Shown here: in pieces, positions 50,961-64,000 of the stretch
Position numbering within the stretch: the stretch's first letter is position 1
How the letters are laid out: every line of letters begins with the position of its first letter
Assembly: GCF_019399895.1 (NCBI RefSeq)
Contig: NC_091871.1
Span: 1,951,001 to 2,015,000 of the forward strand
Direction of reading: 5' to 3'
Origin: Cardiocondyla obscurior
Taxonomy: Eukaryota; Arthropoda; Insecta; Hymenoptera; Formicidae
DNA: 64,000 nt
The notes under the pieces: model-generated
Databases searched by the model: none
The model's input: the letters and a program-made list of their open reading frames with translations, nothing else
What the model was told of the DNA's origin: nothing
Position numbers and translations under genes: made by a program

Positions 50961-53900
50961 CCGTTTGAATTCAATAAAAAAATATTGGTAGACGTTAATG
51001 TATTCGGGTAACGTTTTTAAAACTATGTATTAAATTTTATTAATACAATAATAATTAATAAAATTGTTAAAAAAGCCAAACAGTATTTTCTTCATTTTTT
51101 TCTTTTTTTCTACAAAGGGACTTGTATCACTTTCAACAACAACGGCTCAATTATTGATTCATTTAATATGCCAACGACAATATTATAATTCCGCGAACAA
51201 GTGCCACCCTCGACGCGTCGATCGGATCGATCTGCGTGCGCGTATGCGTGCGCGTGTGTGTGCGAGCGGATTCGAACCTATTATCCCATATCAGATTTCA
51301 TCCCTGTAAGCATGGCGCGCGTGTGTGCGCATCCGTTTGTTACGTGGCGATCTGGCAGCGCAAGCTGCCAAGCGTACTATGTCGCTGATATCCAGCTGTT
51401 GTCTCACGGAATATCGAAGCGTCCTCCATAATGGCTGATTTAATCGTCGATAGCGCTCTTGATAGATTATAAGAAAATATCGCGGTGGTTATTGCCGACG
51501 TGTTTAAAAAATAAGAACGTCACGTTTTTATAAAACACCGCGATTAAAATCGAGCCCCTCAGCTTGATATTTCAATTTATTTCATCTTAACGCATTTTAT
51601 TTTTTATATTAAAATTAAAAAAGAAAAATTTAACGTTGTTTGTGTATCGTTTAGATTATTTGTATCGGCTAGACACCGCGAAAATGAAATAAGTCGGCGA
51701 TAATAAATTCCGATTTTTCGCTTTTTTCGAGATAGAATGGCGTCACACGCCTGTCGATCTGATAATTGTAACGCTAATCGAACGTTTGCGAAACGCGCAG
51801 TGTAACAAAAACGCTATGGTAATTAACATGGGAAATGCGCGATACATTTTACATTCGCGCTCAATTTCGACGGTATGGAACTTTTAACGGGTAGCTTTTT
51901 TAATCTGCAGCGCGTAAGTTCAGACGATGCCATTACCCGGAGTATTGTGACTCGCAGATGTCGGTGAACGACGATGATGGAGTCGCGCACCGGCCGCTTG
52001 TATACAGAATTAATCCAATTTCTCATGGGCACGCCTTCCGCCGGGAACAACGCGTTCTCTACACCGTGTCCCGTTTCCTCTCATTTTTTATTCAACAGGC
52101 GAAACAGACGTCGGGCCACCGTCGCTATCACGCGCCACAAAGGTGCAGCGATGATTTCACTCGACCAAGTAACTCTTAATTTATTTCCCCAAACAGAACC
52201 GGCACGGTTTTCCGCGAGAGACACTCACGGCAACGGTAAGATAGGACTCGTTCGATTTCCTCCTTTTCGGTTTAATCTAATAATGTGGACTCTCTTAACG
52301 CGAGGAACAATGATTAAACGTCGTGACTTACCCTCGTCGGCGGGGAAAAAAAATCTAAGGAAAAGTCAAGTTCTATAAAAATATGGGGCCCCGAGTCTCG
52401 GTCGAAATAATTCTCGCGGTTTTCGTAAGTGGCACGAATTTCGCCGAGCGACTTTCCGGGCAAAAACGTGACTTCCACTCCCGCGGGAGCTCGTTATGCG
52501 CCGCCACTTTGCGGGAATTACCTTTCCCCGCCTTTTTCTGGAGATTAGTTCGAAAGTTCCCTCCTGCGACCGGTAAAAATTACACGTTCGGGCAAAAGCG
52601 TGGTTAGGACATATGATTACTAGATGAAAAAAAAAAAAAAAGAAGAAAAAATTAAATTGCGTCGACGAAGGCGCCGTGAACGTTCCGATGGTACGAAAAA
52701 CGCGAAAGTCCGAATGCCGCGTTGTTAGGTTGTTAAAGCGGGATTGCAATTAATTGGATTGTGTTGAAGGTAAAAGTCCCTTTAGATTAAATTAATTAAT
52801 TTAACACGACAAACGGATTGTACTTTCATTGTAAGATTAATTGAACAAATTTATTGTGATTTTGCTGTGCGACACGCGCAACAAATGTCACTGATTGACG
52901 ACGACTCATCAGTCTTTGTTTACGCCGGCTATAACGAATAAATGCGCTGCCAGAATATTCGCTACACTGTGCCAATCAGCAACAAAATATAATTGTTACA
53001 GTGGTAGCGAGTAATAAAGATATACTACGGGCTTTGGCGGAAATGAATATTTTTGCATTCAGTTCTTTGACGTATGAACAATTAGATTAATCGAATTATT
53101 ATTAACGGAAATCGATCACCAACAAAGTAACGAAACTCGCGATGGGAAAAAAAAATTATTATTAACATCGACGGCAAAATTATCACGATTTTTGCACTAG
53201 TTTGTCTTTATTTTAATATTACTTTTACAAACTTTATAAGATTAAATTATTAAAAAAAAAAATAATAACTTGATATTCTAGTATTAATAATTTTGTACTT
53301 AGTTAAATAATAATAATAATTTTCCCAAATTTTAATTGGGCTATTAGTACCACTGTGTTGTAGAACATTATCGATCATCGATTTCGATTTGATAGGCAAA
53401 CCGCCTATTAAGATCTGTTAATTAAATCGCGCCCAATGAAATTAGCTGGCGGTTGAATGTTATCGATTTCGCTGAAATTGAAAATGCGATATAGAGGCCC
53501 ACACGTTCCCCGCGTACACTTCGACCTTACAATACTCCATTCCACCGAACGGAAGTGGTACCACTTTCCAAATTTCATTTCGATACGCGCGTTAATTTCG
53601 TAATCCAGGCCCGCAATCGCGACTAACTGCCTCCCCTAACAATGATTCACCGTCTTTCGCGCGTCAATATGTAATCGGCTTGAAATATTTGTGGGACAAG
53701 CGGTGTTACGCTTGTCTCGCCGGGAGAAACAAGTCGCGCAGAAACCAATTTCTCGAAGGCGCAGCCCGCGGTGCGACGGCAATTCGTTATTGTTTGCCGG
53801 TGACGTCGAACAGATCGTAAAGGCAACGAGCGCGGAGTCCATTAAAGGGATAACAAGAAGGATGTTAAACTTTTACGACAGGGTCATCCATAACGGAGTT

Positions 53901-54122
53901 TGCTAATGAAGCTGTCAGGTATTAAAGTGTCGTGCCTAAGGGCGGATAATTATTAATGATGACTTTAAATAGCCGCGCCGTGGCAACTCCTATACACCCC
54001 GGGAAAGGGCTAATAAGGAAGTCAAGTGCCAAGCGAGCGGAATGAAATTGCCCTTTGCCAGCTTTCGGGAAATGAAAACTCCAAATTGGCAACGTTCGAA
54101 AATCGATCGTGCTTGCGCAGCC

Positions 54123-54141
54123 GAGAGAGAGAGAGAGAGAG
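54123..54141. repeat. (GA)n microsatellite
   Basis: About nine GA units followed by a short G run. Confidence 0.75.
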
Positions 54142-55477
54142 GGGAAGTAAAAGATTTACTCGTCATCACGCGACAATGATTTATTCAACGTCGGTGATGC
54201 ATTTTCCTGTTTGTCGCCGCCGCGGCTTTGCATAAACATATCGCGGTTTCACAAAACAACAGTTGGATAGTCGCGCGTGACCCGAATGCGGAGATTTATT
54301 CGCGGCAAGCAAACGTCTTGAATCGCATTTTGGTCCGTCGGTCAAACTGTAAGAGATTCTACAAATAAGCAGAGTAAAAATTTGAAAATCTTGTTTGCGT
54401 AGCAATAACTTCTTTTTTTCGGGCTCTTTGACATGAATTATCGCGGCACTAATTCGAAAAGAAATCGCGACACGCTGGGATAATTGTTAGGTGAACGAAG
54501 GTTGACGAACGATAAATCTTAATTTGCGATATCGCTCGTCAGATCACACCGGCGAGCTTTTAATTATTATCTGCTCGGAACAGCAATATTCGGGTCGGCG
54601 GCTTATGGCAGAAAATCAGCCACGTGTATTCCTGGAAATTCAACCGGTTTACATATACATAGGAGATGGACTTATTCTGGCGACCGTTCTAATTAAGCCG
54701 ACGGAAGTGAATCGCAATATGCGCGCTTTAATCGATATCACGGCTTAGATATCGGAACCCCCCATCCCTTTATTTCCTGAAGGACAAGGCGAATCCGAAT
54801 ACCATCCACGGTTGTGAAATTAATTCCGCCTTACGCGGGTCTGCTGTACAAAATTATTTTTAATTTTCTTTGACTATTTTTTAACTACAAATTTTACAAT
54901 CGATACGATAAGGTCTTTTGAAAAGTGTAAACGCGAGTGGGCGCGTAGTTCGCGCAATCTTTTTGACAGCTAAATCTTTTACTTCACAATTAATAGCGAG
55001 TCGTAATCGGTAATGACATTGCTGTTAAGTAGATTTCAATTTTCTCTCGTCAATCTCGCGATTCCCGGGGCTTGCGCGTACATCCGAAACTCGATCGAGT
55101 ATGCAGGCTCTCGGCACCTTATCCGGGCACGCGGCAGCATTGTTCATTAGCTCCTTTATTAATCCTGTTCGCTATTACCCGAGGTGACTCGCTCTCTCCC
55201 GTCTTTTACCGGAAACGGAAGAGCTTTTGTGCGCGCCGCGTGATCGATCGACTCGATTAAAAGCTGCCCGACTGACTGCCGGGGGGTTAATCAAAGCTCG
55301 TTCCGCGTCGCAATCAGCCCCGAGATAAACTCGGCCCCGAAGAGCCGCGTTTCCGCGATTTAGCGTCATTTCCAGCGCGGAAAACAACGCGAGGAGCGGC
55401 GACGGGCACGTCCGCCTAACGTTTTACTTGCACTACTTGCCGACGTGAATAAGCTGCCGCCAGCAGCCGGGAGGACG

Positions 55478-55525
55478 CACTAAGAGAAAAATATACAGTT
55501 ACTTTTAACCGCAACTATAAAATTA
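55478..55525. mobile_element. Single arm of the MITE-like family
   Basis: It begins CACTAAGAGAAAAATATACA then GTTACTTTTAACCGCAACTA, the family's terminal pattern. A weak inverse may end near 55591 (TTTCTTAGAG). Confidence 0.4.
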
Positions 55526-56017
55526 ATGACACATTTGTTACTCTTTCAGCATACGTGAATTTTAACCGCACTGCGAGTGCGTTTCTTAGAGATATATAAT
55601 TCGAGCCGTCAGTCTTGAATTAAAATGCATTTTGGTATCCTTTATAGTGCGCGCGGAGCACAAACTATTTCTCATCAGCGTCTTAAATTTAGAGGAATGT
55701 TGAATTGCATCGAGATCTCAGTCTTCTGCCTTTCTCGCTTTCTCCCTTTCGCTCTCTCGTTCCCACTTTCATTTAAATCGCGTAACGCGCTCCTTAATTA
55801 TTATCCCGTGACGTAGCGCAGGGGTGTTCCTCGATCCGTAATCCATTTCGCGATTCACCGTAGTTCGCGGAAGCCTTTCTTAATCGCGTTCTCCTCATCT
55901 AATTTGTAGGCACAACAGTGCTTTTGTGCTCTTAATTGTTCGTTTCGTGTTCGGTTGAGTTTGTTCGCGCTGTCCGGCGTTGTTAGCAGTGACGTGGGTG
56001 ATCTTCCCAGGATAACG

Positions 56018-56183
56018 TAGGTAGGTAGACACAGAAAGAGAAAGAGAGCGAGAGGCGAAGGCGAGGACGAAAGAGAGGAGAGATAAAGAGAGATGGGAAA
56101 GAGGAGGAAACGGAATGAGAACGAGAGGGGGGGGGGAGGTGAAGGGAGAGGAGAGAGGAGGAAAGAAGAGAAAGAGAGGCCAA
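56018..56183. repeat. Polypurine (GA-rich) block on the plus strand
   Basis: About 165 bases made almost wholly of G and A, including a G-run near 56127-56136. Open frames on both strands here are low-complexity artefacts. It could form triplex DNA or mark a promoter-proximal region; neither is shown. Confidence 0.6.
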
Positions 56184-57724
56184 GTGCCAACGTTGGCTAG
56201 GAAATGGCTGCCACCTGTAGCTATTGATCGGCAGGGCGGCGAAGCCGAGTGTGTACGTGCGCGCGTATTTTCCACTTCCCGCGCCCCGCGTCCTCGCCCT
56301 CCGCCTTCTATCGAGAAAGCCCTGCAAGCTTACGTTTCCCGCGTCCTTCGCCGTCGATTCCCTCGCAACGGGGTATTGCGTATGACGGACTCATCCCTCG
56401 CAGCGTCCCGCAAAAAGAAATTGGGGCTTTACAAACACCGCTGCACCGCCAGACGCCCGCAGCGCGCCGCCGCGCGATACACGCCGTTTTATCATCGTGA
56501 TGCGAAATGACATTCCGCCCGCGGAATCAGGAAATATAAACGCTACTACGTGACACGGTAAACGCATGGAACAAGCTAGACGTTTCAATTTTGAGAAAAT
56601 GCCGCTACATTGCCGCGAACGTAATAAATTGATCAATATTCGTCGACTTCAAATTTCTTTTCCCGACGCGCGACTTCTGGAAACGAGTTTGGAGGAGACG
56701 GTTCACCGCGGACCGATCGCGATTCAATAGTGAAATGTAAATTAAAAATGAAAAGATAGCTCGGTAGGGAGAAGGAAGTAGAACAGTCGAGTGGCAGATA
56801 TTTCTGTAGAGGATACGACCGTCTCGACCGATTCTTTCCTCCCTCGTGACTTGTGGTGGCCATCGTACGGGAGATAAATGGATGTTTATGGGGTCGTCAC
56901 GGAGGCGCTGTTTTCTCGTTGAATATACAAATTTTTTTTTATTTCAATTTTATTAGCTGTTTAACTCGATCGAGCTGGACGACGTTCGTGCCGCGTATAC
57001 GCCGTATAAATACAGCAAAAGGAATAATCGGCGGCTGTCAGCCGCCGAAATGGCGCGCTTCACTTTTTCGTCATTACCCAAATAGCGCGGCTGTAACCCA
57101 GTTGAATATGCATATCCGCCCTACCGAATGACTCCCATTTGCATTTACAAATTCGTTCGTATAATCAGCAGATTTCACATTACGCTCGTCGTAAAAATTA
57201 CATTAATTACATTAATATGATTTTTCGCGGGGGATTTCGCATCAGCACATTATTTTCTCCTCTCTCTCTTTCTCTTCATTTCGTTAATGCAGTTTGGCCG
57301 CAAAATATTGTTGCAATCGCAAAAAAATATTTATTATACTACAAATGCCCAGCAGGGTAGAGTTTCTCTACGGTCTCTTTGCAGACCGCTTGCAGGTTTT
57401 CACTCATATAAATTATCATTACGTTTGAACTGAGAGACTAAAAAATAAACCCCAGCCTTCCTGTTTAGATCATTCTGTGTCATATTAAGCATACAAACAA
57501 GTAAGATTGCAAGCAGGATGCATTATGATTACTTGATGCATTCGCGTAACTGCAGCACGCAGATATTTTAACCGTAGCTTTCACACGAGCGAGTCTCTTT
57601 GTGACAGGAAAAGCCACGCCACAGAAGTCGCGAAAGTAGAATGAAATAAATTTCATAAATTAACACCGCGCACGGCTGTCAGGCACGTTTATAAAAGTGG
57701 AGTGTTTAAAGAAAGTACTAGCGC

Positions 57725-57749
57725 ATATATATATATATATATATATATA
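57725..57749. repeat. (AT)n microsatellite
   Basis: About 12 uninterrupted AT units, likely length-variable between individuals. Confidence 0.85.
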
Positions 57750-59135
57750 AAACAACGCAGCAAAAACGTGAAGCAAACCCGTGTTCTTACGGACTGCGCT
57801 CTTGCTACTCTTATTAGATAACTCCAGTTGTTTTATTACTGTTATTACAACTTTTTTGTAATTACCGCGAGCGAAACGGCCCTGTAACCAATTTTATTAC
57901 GTTCTGGTTTACTGGCCGTAAAATAAATAAAAATATCTTTGAGAAAGACCATTTGGCAAAAAGAAAAAAAAAAAAAAGAAAAAAAAAGTTCTACAGAATT
58001 TTAAGCGCAAGTTACAAAAAGCGTTAACGTTTTATTTGAGCGAAATGAATTAAACTCTGGCTCGAAATTCGAGCAATATTTTGAATTCACCGACAATTCG
58101 TTTGTCAATAAAAAAAAAAAAAATAGGGGGAGGCAGGTGGCGTTTTATACGTGGAGAGGACGTCGCATTTACGAGAGAAAGGACGCATCGTGGTCGGGTG
58201 AACCTCGAAACTCCATATTTCACGTATTCACTCCCCGGAGACGTGCGCACGTGAAATTGCGACCGCGAGACGACGATTAAAAAAGGTGCGTGTAGCTTTT
58301 TTTTTTTTCCGCCGACGGTGTCACGGCACGCCCCGGAAGGGATGCGGAGTTCAATTTGCTAGAGTTTTCAGGACAAACACGTGGCAACAATATCTCGTTA
58401 CATTGCGCTGGAATCTCGTTACAACGACGCCGCCTCCTTTCCGCGGCGATTCATCGAAAACTCGGTGATTGCGATTTCTGTCCGGCTCTCTCGCGTTCGA
58501 TGGACTCACACTAAACCCGCTCAAGATTGCGAGATGTTGCTTTGTCTTTTTATTCTCTTTATATTTTATATATATATATATTTTATTTTATTTTGAAAGA
58601 CAAAATGCTCGCGTGAAATTTGAATGCTTTCAATTTAATCAAAGTTCACGCTAAAATATGGAAAGTATTGTTAGACACGGGACGAAATGTTCTTTCTTCT
58701 CGCGCTGTTGGGTTCTTTTTTCTCCAACGAACGAACATTTTTCCAAAAAAAAAAAAGAAGAAAAAAAGGGAGAAAAAGAACTTTAGAATCGCAAACAATG
58801 TGTTACCTCGGGGATACTTTATCGCGAGAAATTTCAAACGTTAAAGTCATAAATCACGATGCGGAGATATTAAAAAAGAATCAGTTGTCCGGCTTCATAA
58901 GTTTACGGGAAATTTCGAAAGTATTGACATTGCAATTCCCAGCTCGCGTCGCATCCATCACGTGTCACTTAACATACCTCGCCCTCGAAAGACGCGCGTA
59001 TCCAAGTCGGTGATATCTTCTAGACATTAAAGCGGAAGAGTACATCATGGAAAATTCAGGGACATCGAGTCGCTATTGATCGTGAGAGTATCAGAATATT
59101 TGACAATCCGCAACACGGTCGTCTCATTTCGTCTA

Positions 59136-59305
59136 CACTAAGAGAAAAGTATACTCACTTCTGAATCCAGCCGTAGTTCCATAATATCTTTAATAAAAAA
59201 ATATAATTGTGTCAAATATAAAAATAATTAAATTAAGCTTGTCACATTTAATTGTTGGAAATATAAAACTGAATTCAAAAGTAGTTATATTTTTTATTTT
59301 CGTAT
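59136..59305. mobile_element. MITE-like element, same family
   Basis: The left end reads CACTAAGAGAAAAGTATACT. The right end, read on the other strand, contains AAAAAATATAACTACTTTTG, followed by AATTCAG. The arms enclose AT-rich sequence, with no ORF. The ends resemble those of the 38510 copy. Confidence 0.5.
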
Positions 59306-62300
59306 ATTTCAACGTGAGGATATCACGAGATTATATATAAAAAAAAAATCCGGTTAGTATCAAAATGTCACAAGCACGATTTATTTATCTATTTCTTTTT
59401 TTTAATTTTTTTTTTCTCTTTTAAAAAATAACGAAACTCACTCTGTATTGTTAAATGTCCGCGAGTTTCATGACTTGCCTGGGAGATAAATAAGCTCGTG
59501 TAAACGATCAGGATAATACAAGATGGGAAGATTAAAGAACGGACGACGATTCCCCTGATGACACTTATTTACAACAAAAGCTGCCGCGAAACATAAATCA
59601 TTATCCTGTTACGCTTCCAACAGTTTTCTTTCATTAATGTCACATCGGTGGAGATTTTTTTTTTTTTTTAACCGCCGTTGTTGCAGAAAAGCTCGCACGG
59701 GGTAATTCGCATGAATATATAACGCGTGCTACTTATGTTCCCGTTAAAAAATGAAGCCGGCAAATGTAATCTCGATAAGAATCGCATTAATCATTAACCG
59801 ACAATCCCCGCGAGACGTTTCCGGAACGAGACGCGAGTTTTCTCGAATTGTCATCGACGGCGATACGTCTCAACGCGCTTTACGATCTGCAGTCTCTAAA
59901 TTTCTTACAGCGATAGTCCGCTTTGAAAAATGAGCGGCTAGTCAAGCGTGACTTTTCACTTACGTGTTTATGGAATTGCTTTTTGGTTTTTAGCTGAAGC
60001 TTTACTCTGTAAAACGAAGTAATTCGTGTACTTTCTTTCGTAAAGTGAATATCTTTATTTCATTTAATTCGAAATAACTATTATTTTTTTTTTTTTTTTT
60101 TTTTTGTGAAAGCAAATGGTTTAATTTTTGAAGCACGTTTGCTCAATTTGTGAAAATTGAATTCATCACTTTTTCAAAGTGGCTCGAATTTTACTGTCGT
60201 ACGAAGCAAATGTTCGCTCGTTTAGAGTTAGATTTTATTCTAAAAAAAACTTACCGATTATGTAAAAGAGTATTACGGTTCTTTGCCGAGCGAGATGAAC
60301 TCGAGGGGTGGCAGGGTGAGGACGGCGGAGCGTCTCGATGGAGTTGTAAAAGTCCGGCATGAAAGATACGCACGGCGGGATGTGGATCACCGATAACGTT
60401 ATCGCGACAGTCGTCGTATGTGTTTTACGACCGTGGGTCGCGTGGTTCGATCGCGGACCCGCGCGTTAACCCGCCGCGAGCTCATTGAGAACTTTACGGC
60501 GGACATCCCTCGCAAGCTCGCGTGACTGCGGCTTTCGAATGCATCGCACGAGTCACGATACGATCGCGACTACGCCCCGTATTTAACAAACACTTCGGTT
60601 ACTTAACGTTGATAAAAGGTGTATCGAGCGATAACGCGAACTTGTCGACGAAGTCGCATCCCTCGCGCGACCGTGCCGGTTTTTTCTTTTTTTTTTTTCT
60701 TTTTTAATATTTAAACGAACAAGAACCCTTCTTATTAAATCGGCCTTTAAACACCTAGTCCATTATTATCAATTTTTTATTTTGTATTATTTTTTAAATT
60801 TTGTTTTATTAAATATTTTTTCTTTTTTATTAATTTAATTTTATTAATTTATTGTACATTTACCTCTTTTTTTTTATTTTTAAGTCTTATTATTGCAAGA
60901 ATCAAATTTCAAAAACGAATGATTGTATCACACGTTCGACATACATGCTATCAGTTTTCAATATCAAAATGTCAAGCGGCGTCATCGAGGGGAGAGACCG
61001 CGGTGAATTATTCAGAGTCGGACGGTTTGTTTTCGCTATTAAATATGCAGCGGAAATGACGGGTTAGGTATTGTATAATGCAACGCGCTAGGAGCCGATA
61101 CCTGCTCGGCGTCTGAGCTGACTTATATGTACACTAAGAAGCAGATATGGCATTTACCGTTCGCCGCGGCAAATTACCGTATCTACCTCTTAGTCTGCTC
61201 TAGCTCTTGTCGTCCGCGACAAACGCTATATCTGTCCCTCAGTGGGATACACAGAGATACCTCCAACGTTAAAGTCGGCCTAGTCACAAGCAACTTTGCG
61301 AAGGCAGCTTGTCTAATAACTTATGCGTGCGCCGCGAAAATAAAGCAACACGTGTCGCTGTCGGTCGCGATAAATTTCCAACAAATTACTTGCCAAAAAA
61401 AAAAAAAAAAGTTTAAATGATGCATTTATCAATCGGTGCATTTAGAAACATCGCAGGAGTGGACTGAGGTTCCTTATTTCTCTCGTCAATAATTAAGAAA
61501 GGAGGAGCTATTTAGCTTGCATCACGTTATTAAAACTAGTATAACAACGTGTGTACAACACATATTGCCGGAAACTTGCCACAAATTCGTGCATCTGATA
61601 TTTGTTTCTATCCCCCTTATCCGTCTTGTTCGACACGACGTAATGAAATATGAGCCACGACATGATAATGGTTCCCGCTTTGTCATAATGTTGTTTTATG
61701 CAGCTCGATATATATTAGGGTCGGTTTCAAGGTCCGCTAAAAGCACACAAGAGCGACGCGTTTTCTTGATCGGAAGAAAATTCTCCTCGAGCGAATCGAG
61801 CCCGAGGCTGCGTCGGCGACTAAAGTAAAGAGGGAAAGAGGATTGAATTTCGCTCCCGCCTCGAAAGGGTGGTTTCGAGGTCGAGGGCTGTCGACCGACC
61901 CCAGCCGATCAATATAGCTACAGGTGTCCGAAAGTACTAGTCGCCTTTTTATCCTCGAAACAGAAAAAGGAACGTCGATGATGTGCAAGCGGTCGCATTT
62001 GCCTCGAAACATTTTACTAAGCTCCCCCGTGAAAGTGATCCAATTACGCGACTAATAAGGAAATTAATAATAATTATGTATAAGCGACTATGCGACTATA
62101 AGGTTAATAAGATACTATTTAATCGACCTTATAACTTTTCTCTTCCAACTTTTTACTTCCTTTTATTTAGCTCTCGCTGCTCTTGACTCGAATAATAACA
62201 TTCAAATGAAATACTAAGTTGAATCAGAACAATGTTTAAAAATTACAAGTATTTAAGATCTTTAATATTTTTTTTTTCTTTTTTTTTTATTTCTTTAACT

Positions 62301-64000
62301 TAATTTTTTGAATTATTTTAATTTAATTTTTTTTCTTTTAATATTTGGCATATCAAGTTAAAAAAAGAAAGTGCTTTAAAACTACGATAAATTTCACGAA
62401 ATAAGCAAAGAGAAATAGACCGGTCAGAATAAAATTCAGTGTTCCATTGAAGGGTTATGATAATTTTAATGACTCGCCTTCGACTCGTTTACGAATAAAC
62501 GGAACACTTGCACAAGGACCATTAGAGAGACGCGGCCGTCTTTTATATTTTTATCCTTCAGTGATCCGGAAGGCGGAAGGAAAGGCTCTTTCATCTTTCT
62601 GCTTTTTATGTAGGAAGCGGTTTAAAAAAAAAAAAGAAAGAAGCATATCGTTTTACCAAACAACTTATGTGCGCGCCGGGAGCGCGACTTTTCTTTACCT
62701 TGGGATGTTTTTCCCAACGAGATGCGAAACTATCTTTTTTTTTATTTTTTTTATCGGTTGCGCTCGATCTTGCACGCGTGACATTTGCGTGCCCGGATAC
62801 TCCGCCGACTTGTGAACTACGGAATTGATAACATTTTCACTTCGTCGAATGATACAGTAGCGTCGCCCGGCATTTCTCAGCTTCCGCGCGCTGACGTGTC
62901 TCCCTCACCTCCTTCGCTCGACTTTTATAAAACCGATGGCGGCGACCCTTCGCGCCACGTTCGCGCCCTTAATTCGAGCGAACTGCCGTCCAAGGAACTT
63001 TCGGGATAAATTCGCGTGGAGGACGGCACTTGCCCGCCCGTGGGACTCGCTCGCTCGCGCTTTCGAAAGAAAATCTCGCGACGGTAGTTCGTCGGAAAGT
63101 TTTCCCCTCGACCGGCCCCCGGCTTTCCGCGTGATTTAGATGCGCTAATAGTCGCATAAATATCATTTGCCGAGTCGGCGGAAAGGACAGATAACGTTCT
63201 CTGTGCGAGCGAAGCCGGCGGTGAAGATTCAGGTCGCCCATTCTGCCTGCGCTCGACAATCGGCGGCAGCGTAGACGCGGCCAATTTACAATTGAGCGTG
63301 TAATCGCGCGTCGCATTGCAAGTGATCGACGGTACGTCGATAATGCACGTCGATACGTTTTCGGAGGACGAGGACGTGTCGCGCATCGATCGGCGCTCCC
63401 GAGGGGAATAAGTAATCATCGCGCACCTTGAAACGCGAAACTGGGCCGCTCGCCGGCCTTGTTGCGTCCTGCGAAACAATACCGTTGACAGTAATGTACT
63501 GTCCAGACTGAAGCAAATCCGGAATGCACGCCACGCTAAAAGTTCTAATAACCGCGAGGCAGTTATTACGAGCTTTCGCAATACGCTAAACGTGTGACTC
63601 GGCGATATTTTAAAGCAGTGTAATTTGTTGCCATTCTTTTTTTTTTTTAATTTATAAAAGATATATCGTTCTTTTTTGTTTGTTTTTTTTTTCTTTTTAA
63701 TTTGATTTGTACTGTTGCCGAAACATTAATATAAACGTGTATTATTTTATATCAAAATTATTTTACGCGCTGTAGAAGCTTCAAATAAATAATAATAATT
63801 ATTATAGAAATTTTAGCGAAGTGTTCTTGCCGTGCGCTGTGATTTAACACAGTTATTAATACGTCCTCTCACTTATACAAAGTTATCGACACCGCATATT
63901 ATTCCCTTTTCTCTTTTTTAAAGAAAATCGCGCGGTGCTTCGGAGCGGAGCTTGCAGTCGCAGCCACTTGTTCTCTCTCGTTTCATTTTCCATCCGTTTT

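Larger units (their letters stand above)
44001..64000. other. Upstream region, no supported gene
   Basis: These 20 kb lie 5' of the first coding exon. They may include upstream leader exons and the promoter of the gene, or intergenic DNA, but none can be placed from sequence alone. Contents: MITE-like copies (44083, 55478, 59136-59305), AT-rich degenerate repeats (50640-50960), a polypurine block (56018-56183), an (AT)n run (57725-57749), GA microsatellites (48941-48966, 54123-54141), a 26-base poly-A run (50467-50492) and the longest open frame in the window (62925-63581, minus), which I could not validate. Confidence 0.5.

Noticed and set aside
55855..56510. Ser/Leu/Pro-rich minus frames and Arg/Gly-rich plus frame
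   Set aside because: They are translations of the GA-rich block.
60430..60465. tRNA B-box-like sequence (GGTTCGAT) in a GC hairpin
   Set aside because: No A box, acceptor stem or anticodon arm can be fitted around it.
1..64000. CRISPR arrays, phage, plasmid or operon-type systems
   Set aside because: The sequence is intron-rich eukaryotic DNA; there are no regularly spaced repeats and no compact gene clusters.

Overview
This window is a piece of a eukaryotic nuclear genome, most likely an insect and probably hymenopteran (ant-like). The reasons are long AT-rich introns with many poly-A/T tracts, alternating with CpG-rich stretches; GT-AG splice junctions; short decayed inverted-repeat elements; and protein similarity to arthropod active-zone proteins. 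The organism call is inference. There are no bacterial-type operons, CRISPR arrays, rRNA or convincing tRNA genes.

One gene dominates. Ten minus-strand coding exons between 43702 and 2223 join by GT-AG sites in matching phase into one open frame of 1608 nt (536 codons). It is still open where it leaves the last exon in the window. The product starts with a short N-terminus, then has a RIM/Piccolo-type zinc finger (residues about 90-137, split over two exons), a long disordered linker rich in Arg, Ser and Pro, and the first half of a PDZ domain (about 482-536). This order matches the insect active-zone scaffold Fife (Piccolo-RIM related). The rest of the PDZ and the C2 domains expected for the family would lie below coordinate 1.

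Layout, in the direction of transcription: exon 1 with the start codon at 43702 (possible 5' UTR to 44000); intron 1 (6.6 kb); exon 2 at 37.0 kb; intron 2 (9.0 kb); zinc-finger exons 3-5 at 27.9-26.1 kb; linker exons 6-8 at 22.8-19.9 kb; intron 8 (7.1 kb); exon 9 at 12.7 kb; intron 9 (10.3 kb); PDZ exon 10 at 2.3 kb. From 44 to 64 kb I see no convincing gene, only low-complexity tracts, decayed repeats and one long but unproven open frame (62925-63581). The introns carry a MITE-like family with at least five two-armed copies, a long hairpin at 30.8 kb, a 90-bp dispersed repeat pair and many microsatellites.

I did not find an undescribed biological system. The most interesting points are the clean exon reconstruction, a cluster of five R-R-x-S motifs in the linker, a pair of competing acceptors at exon 6 of which only one keeps the frame, and the MITE-like family.
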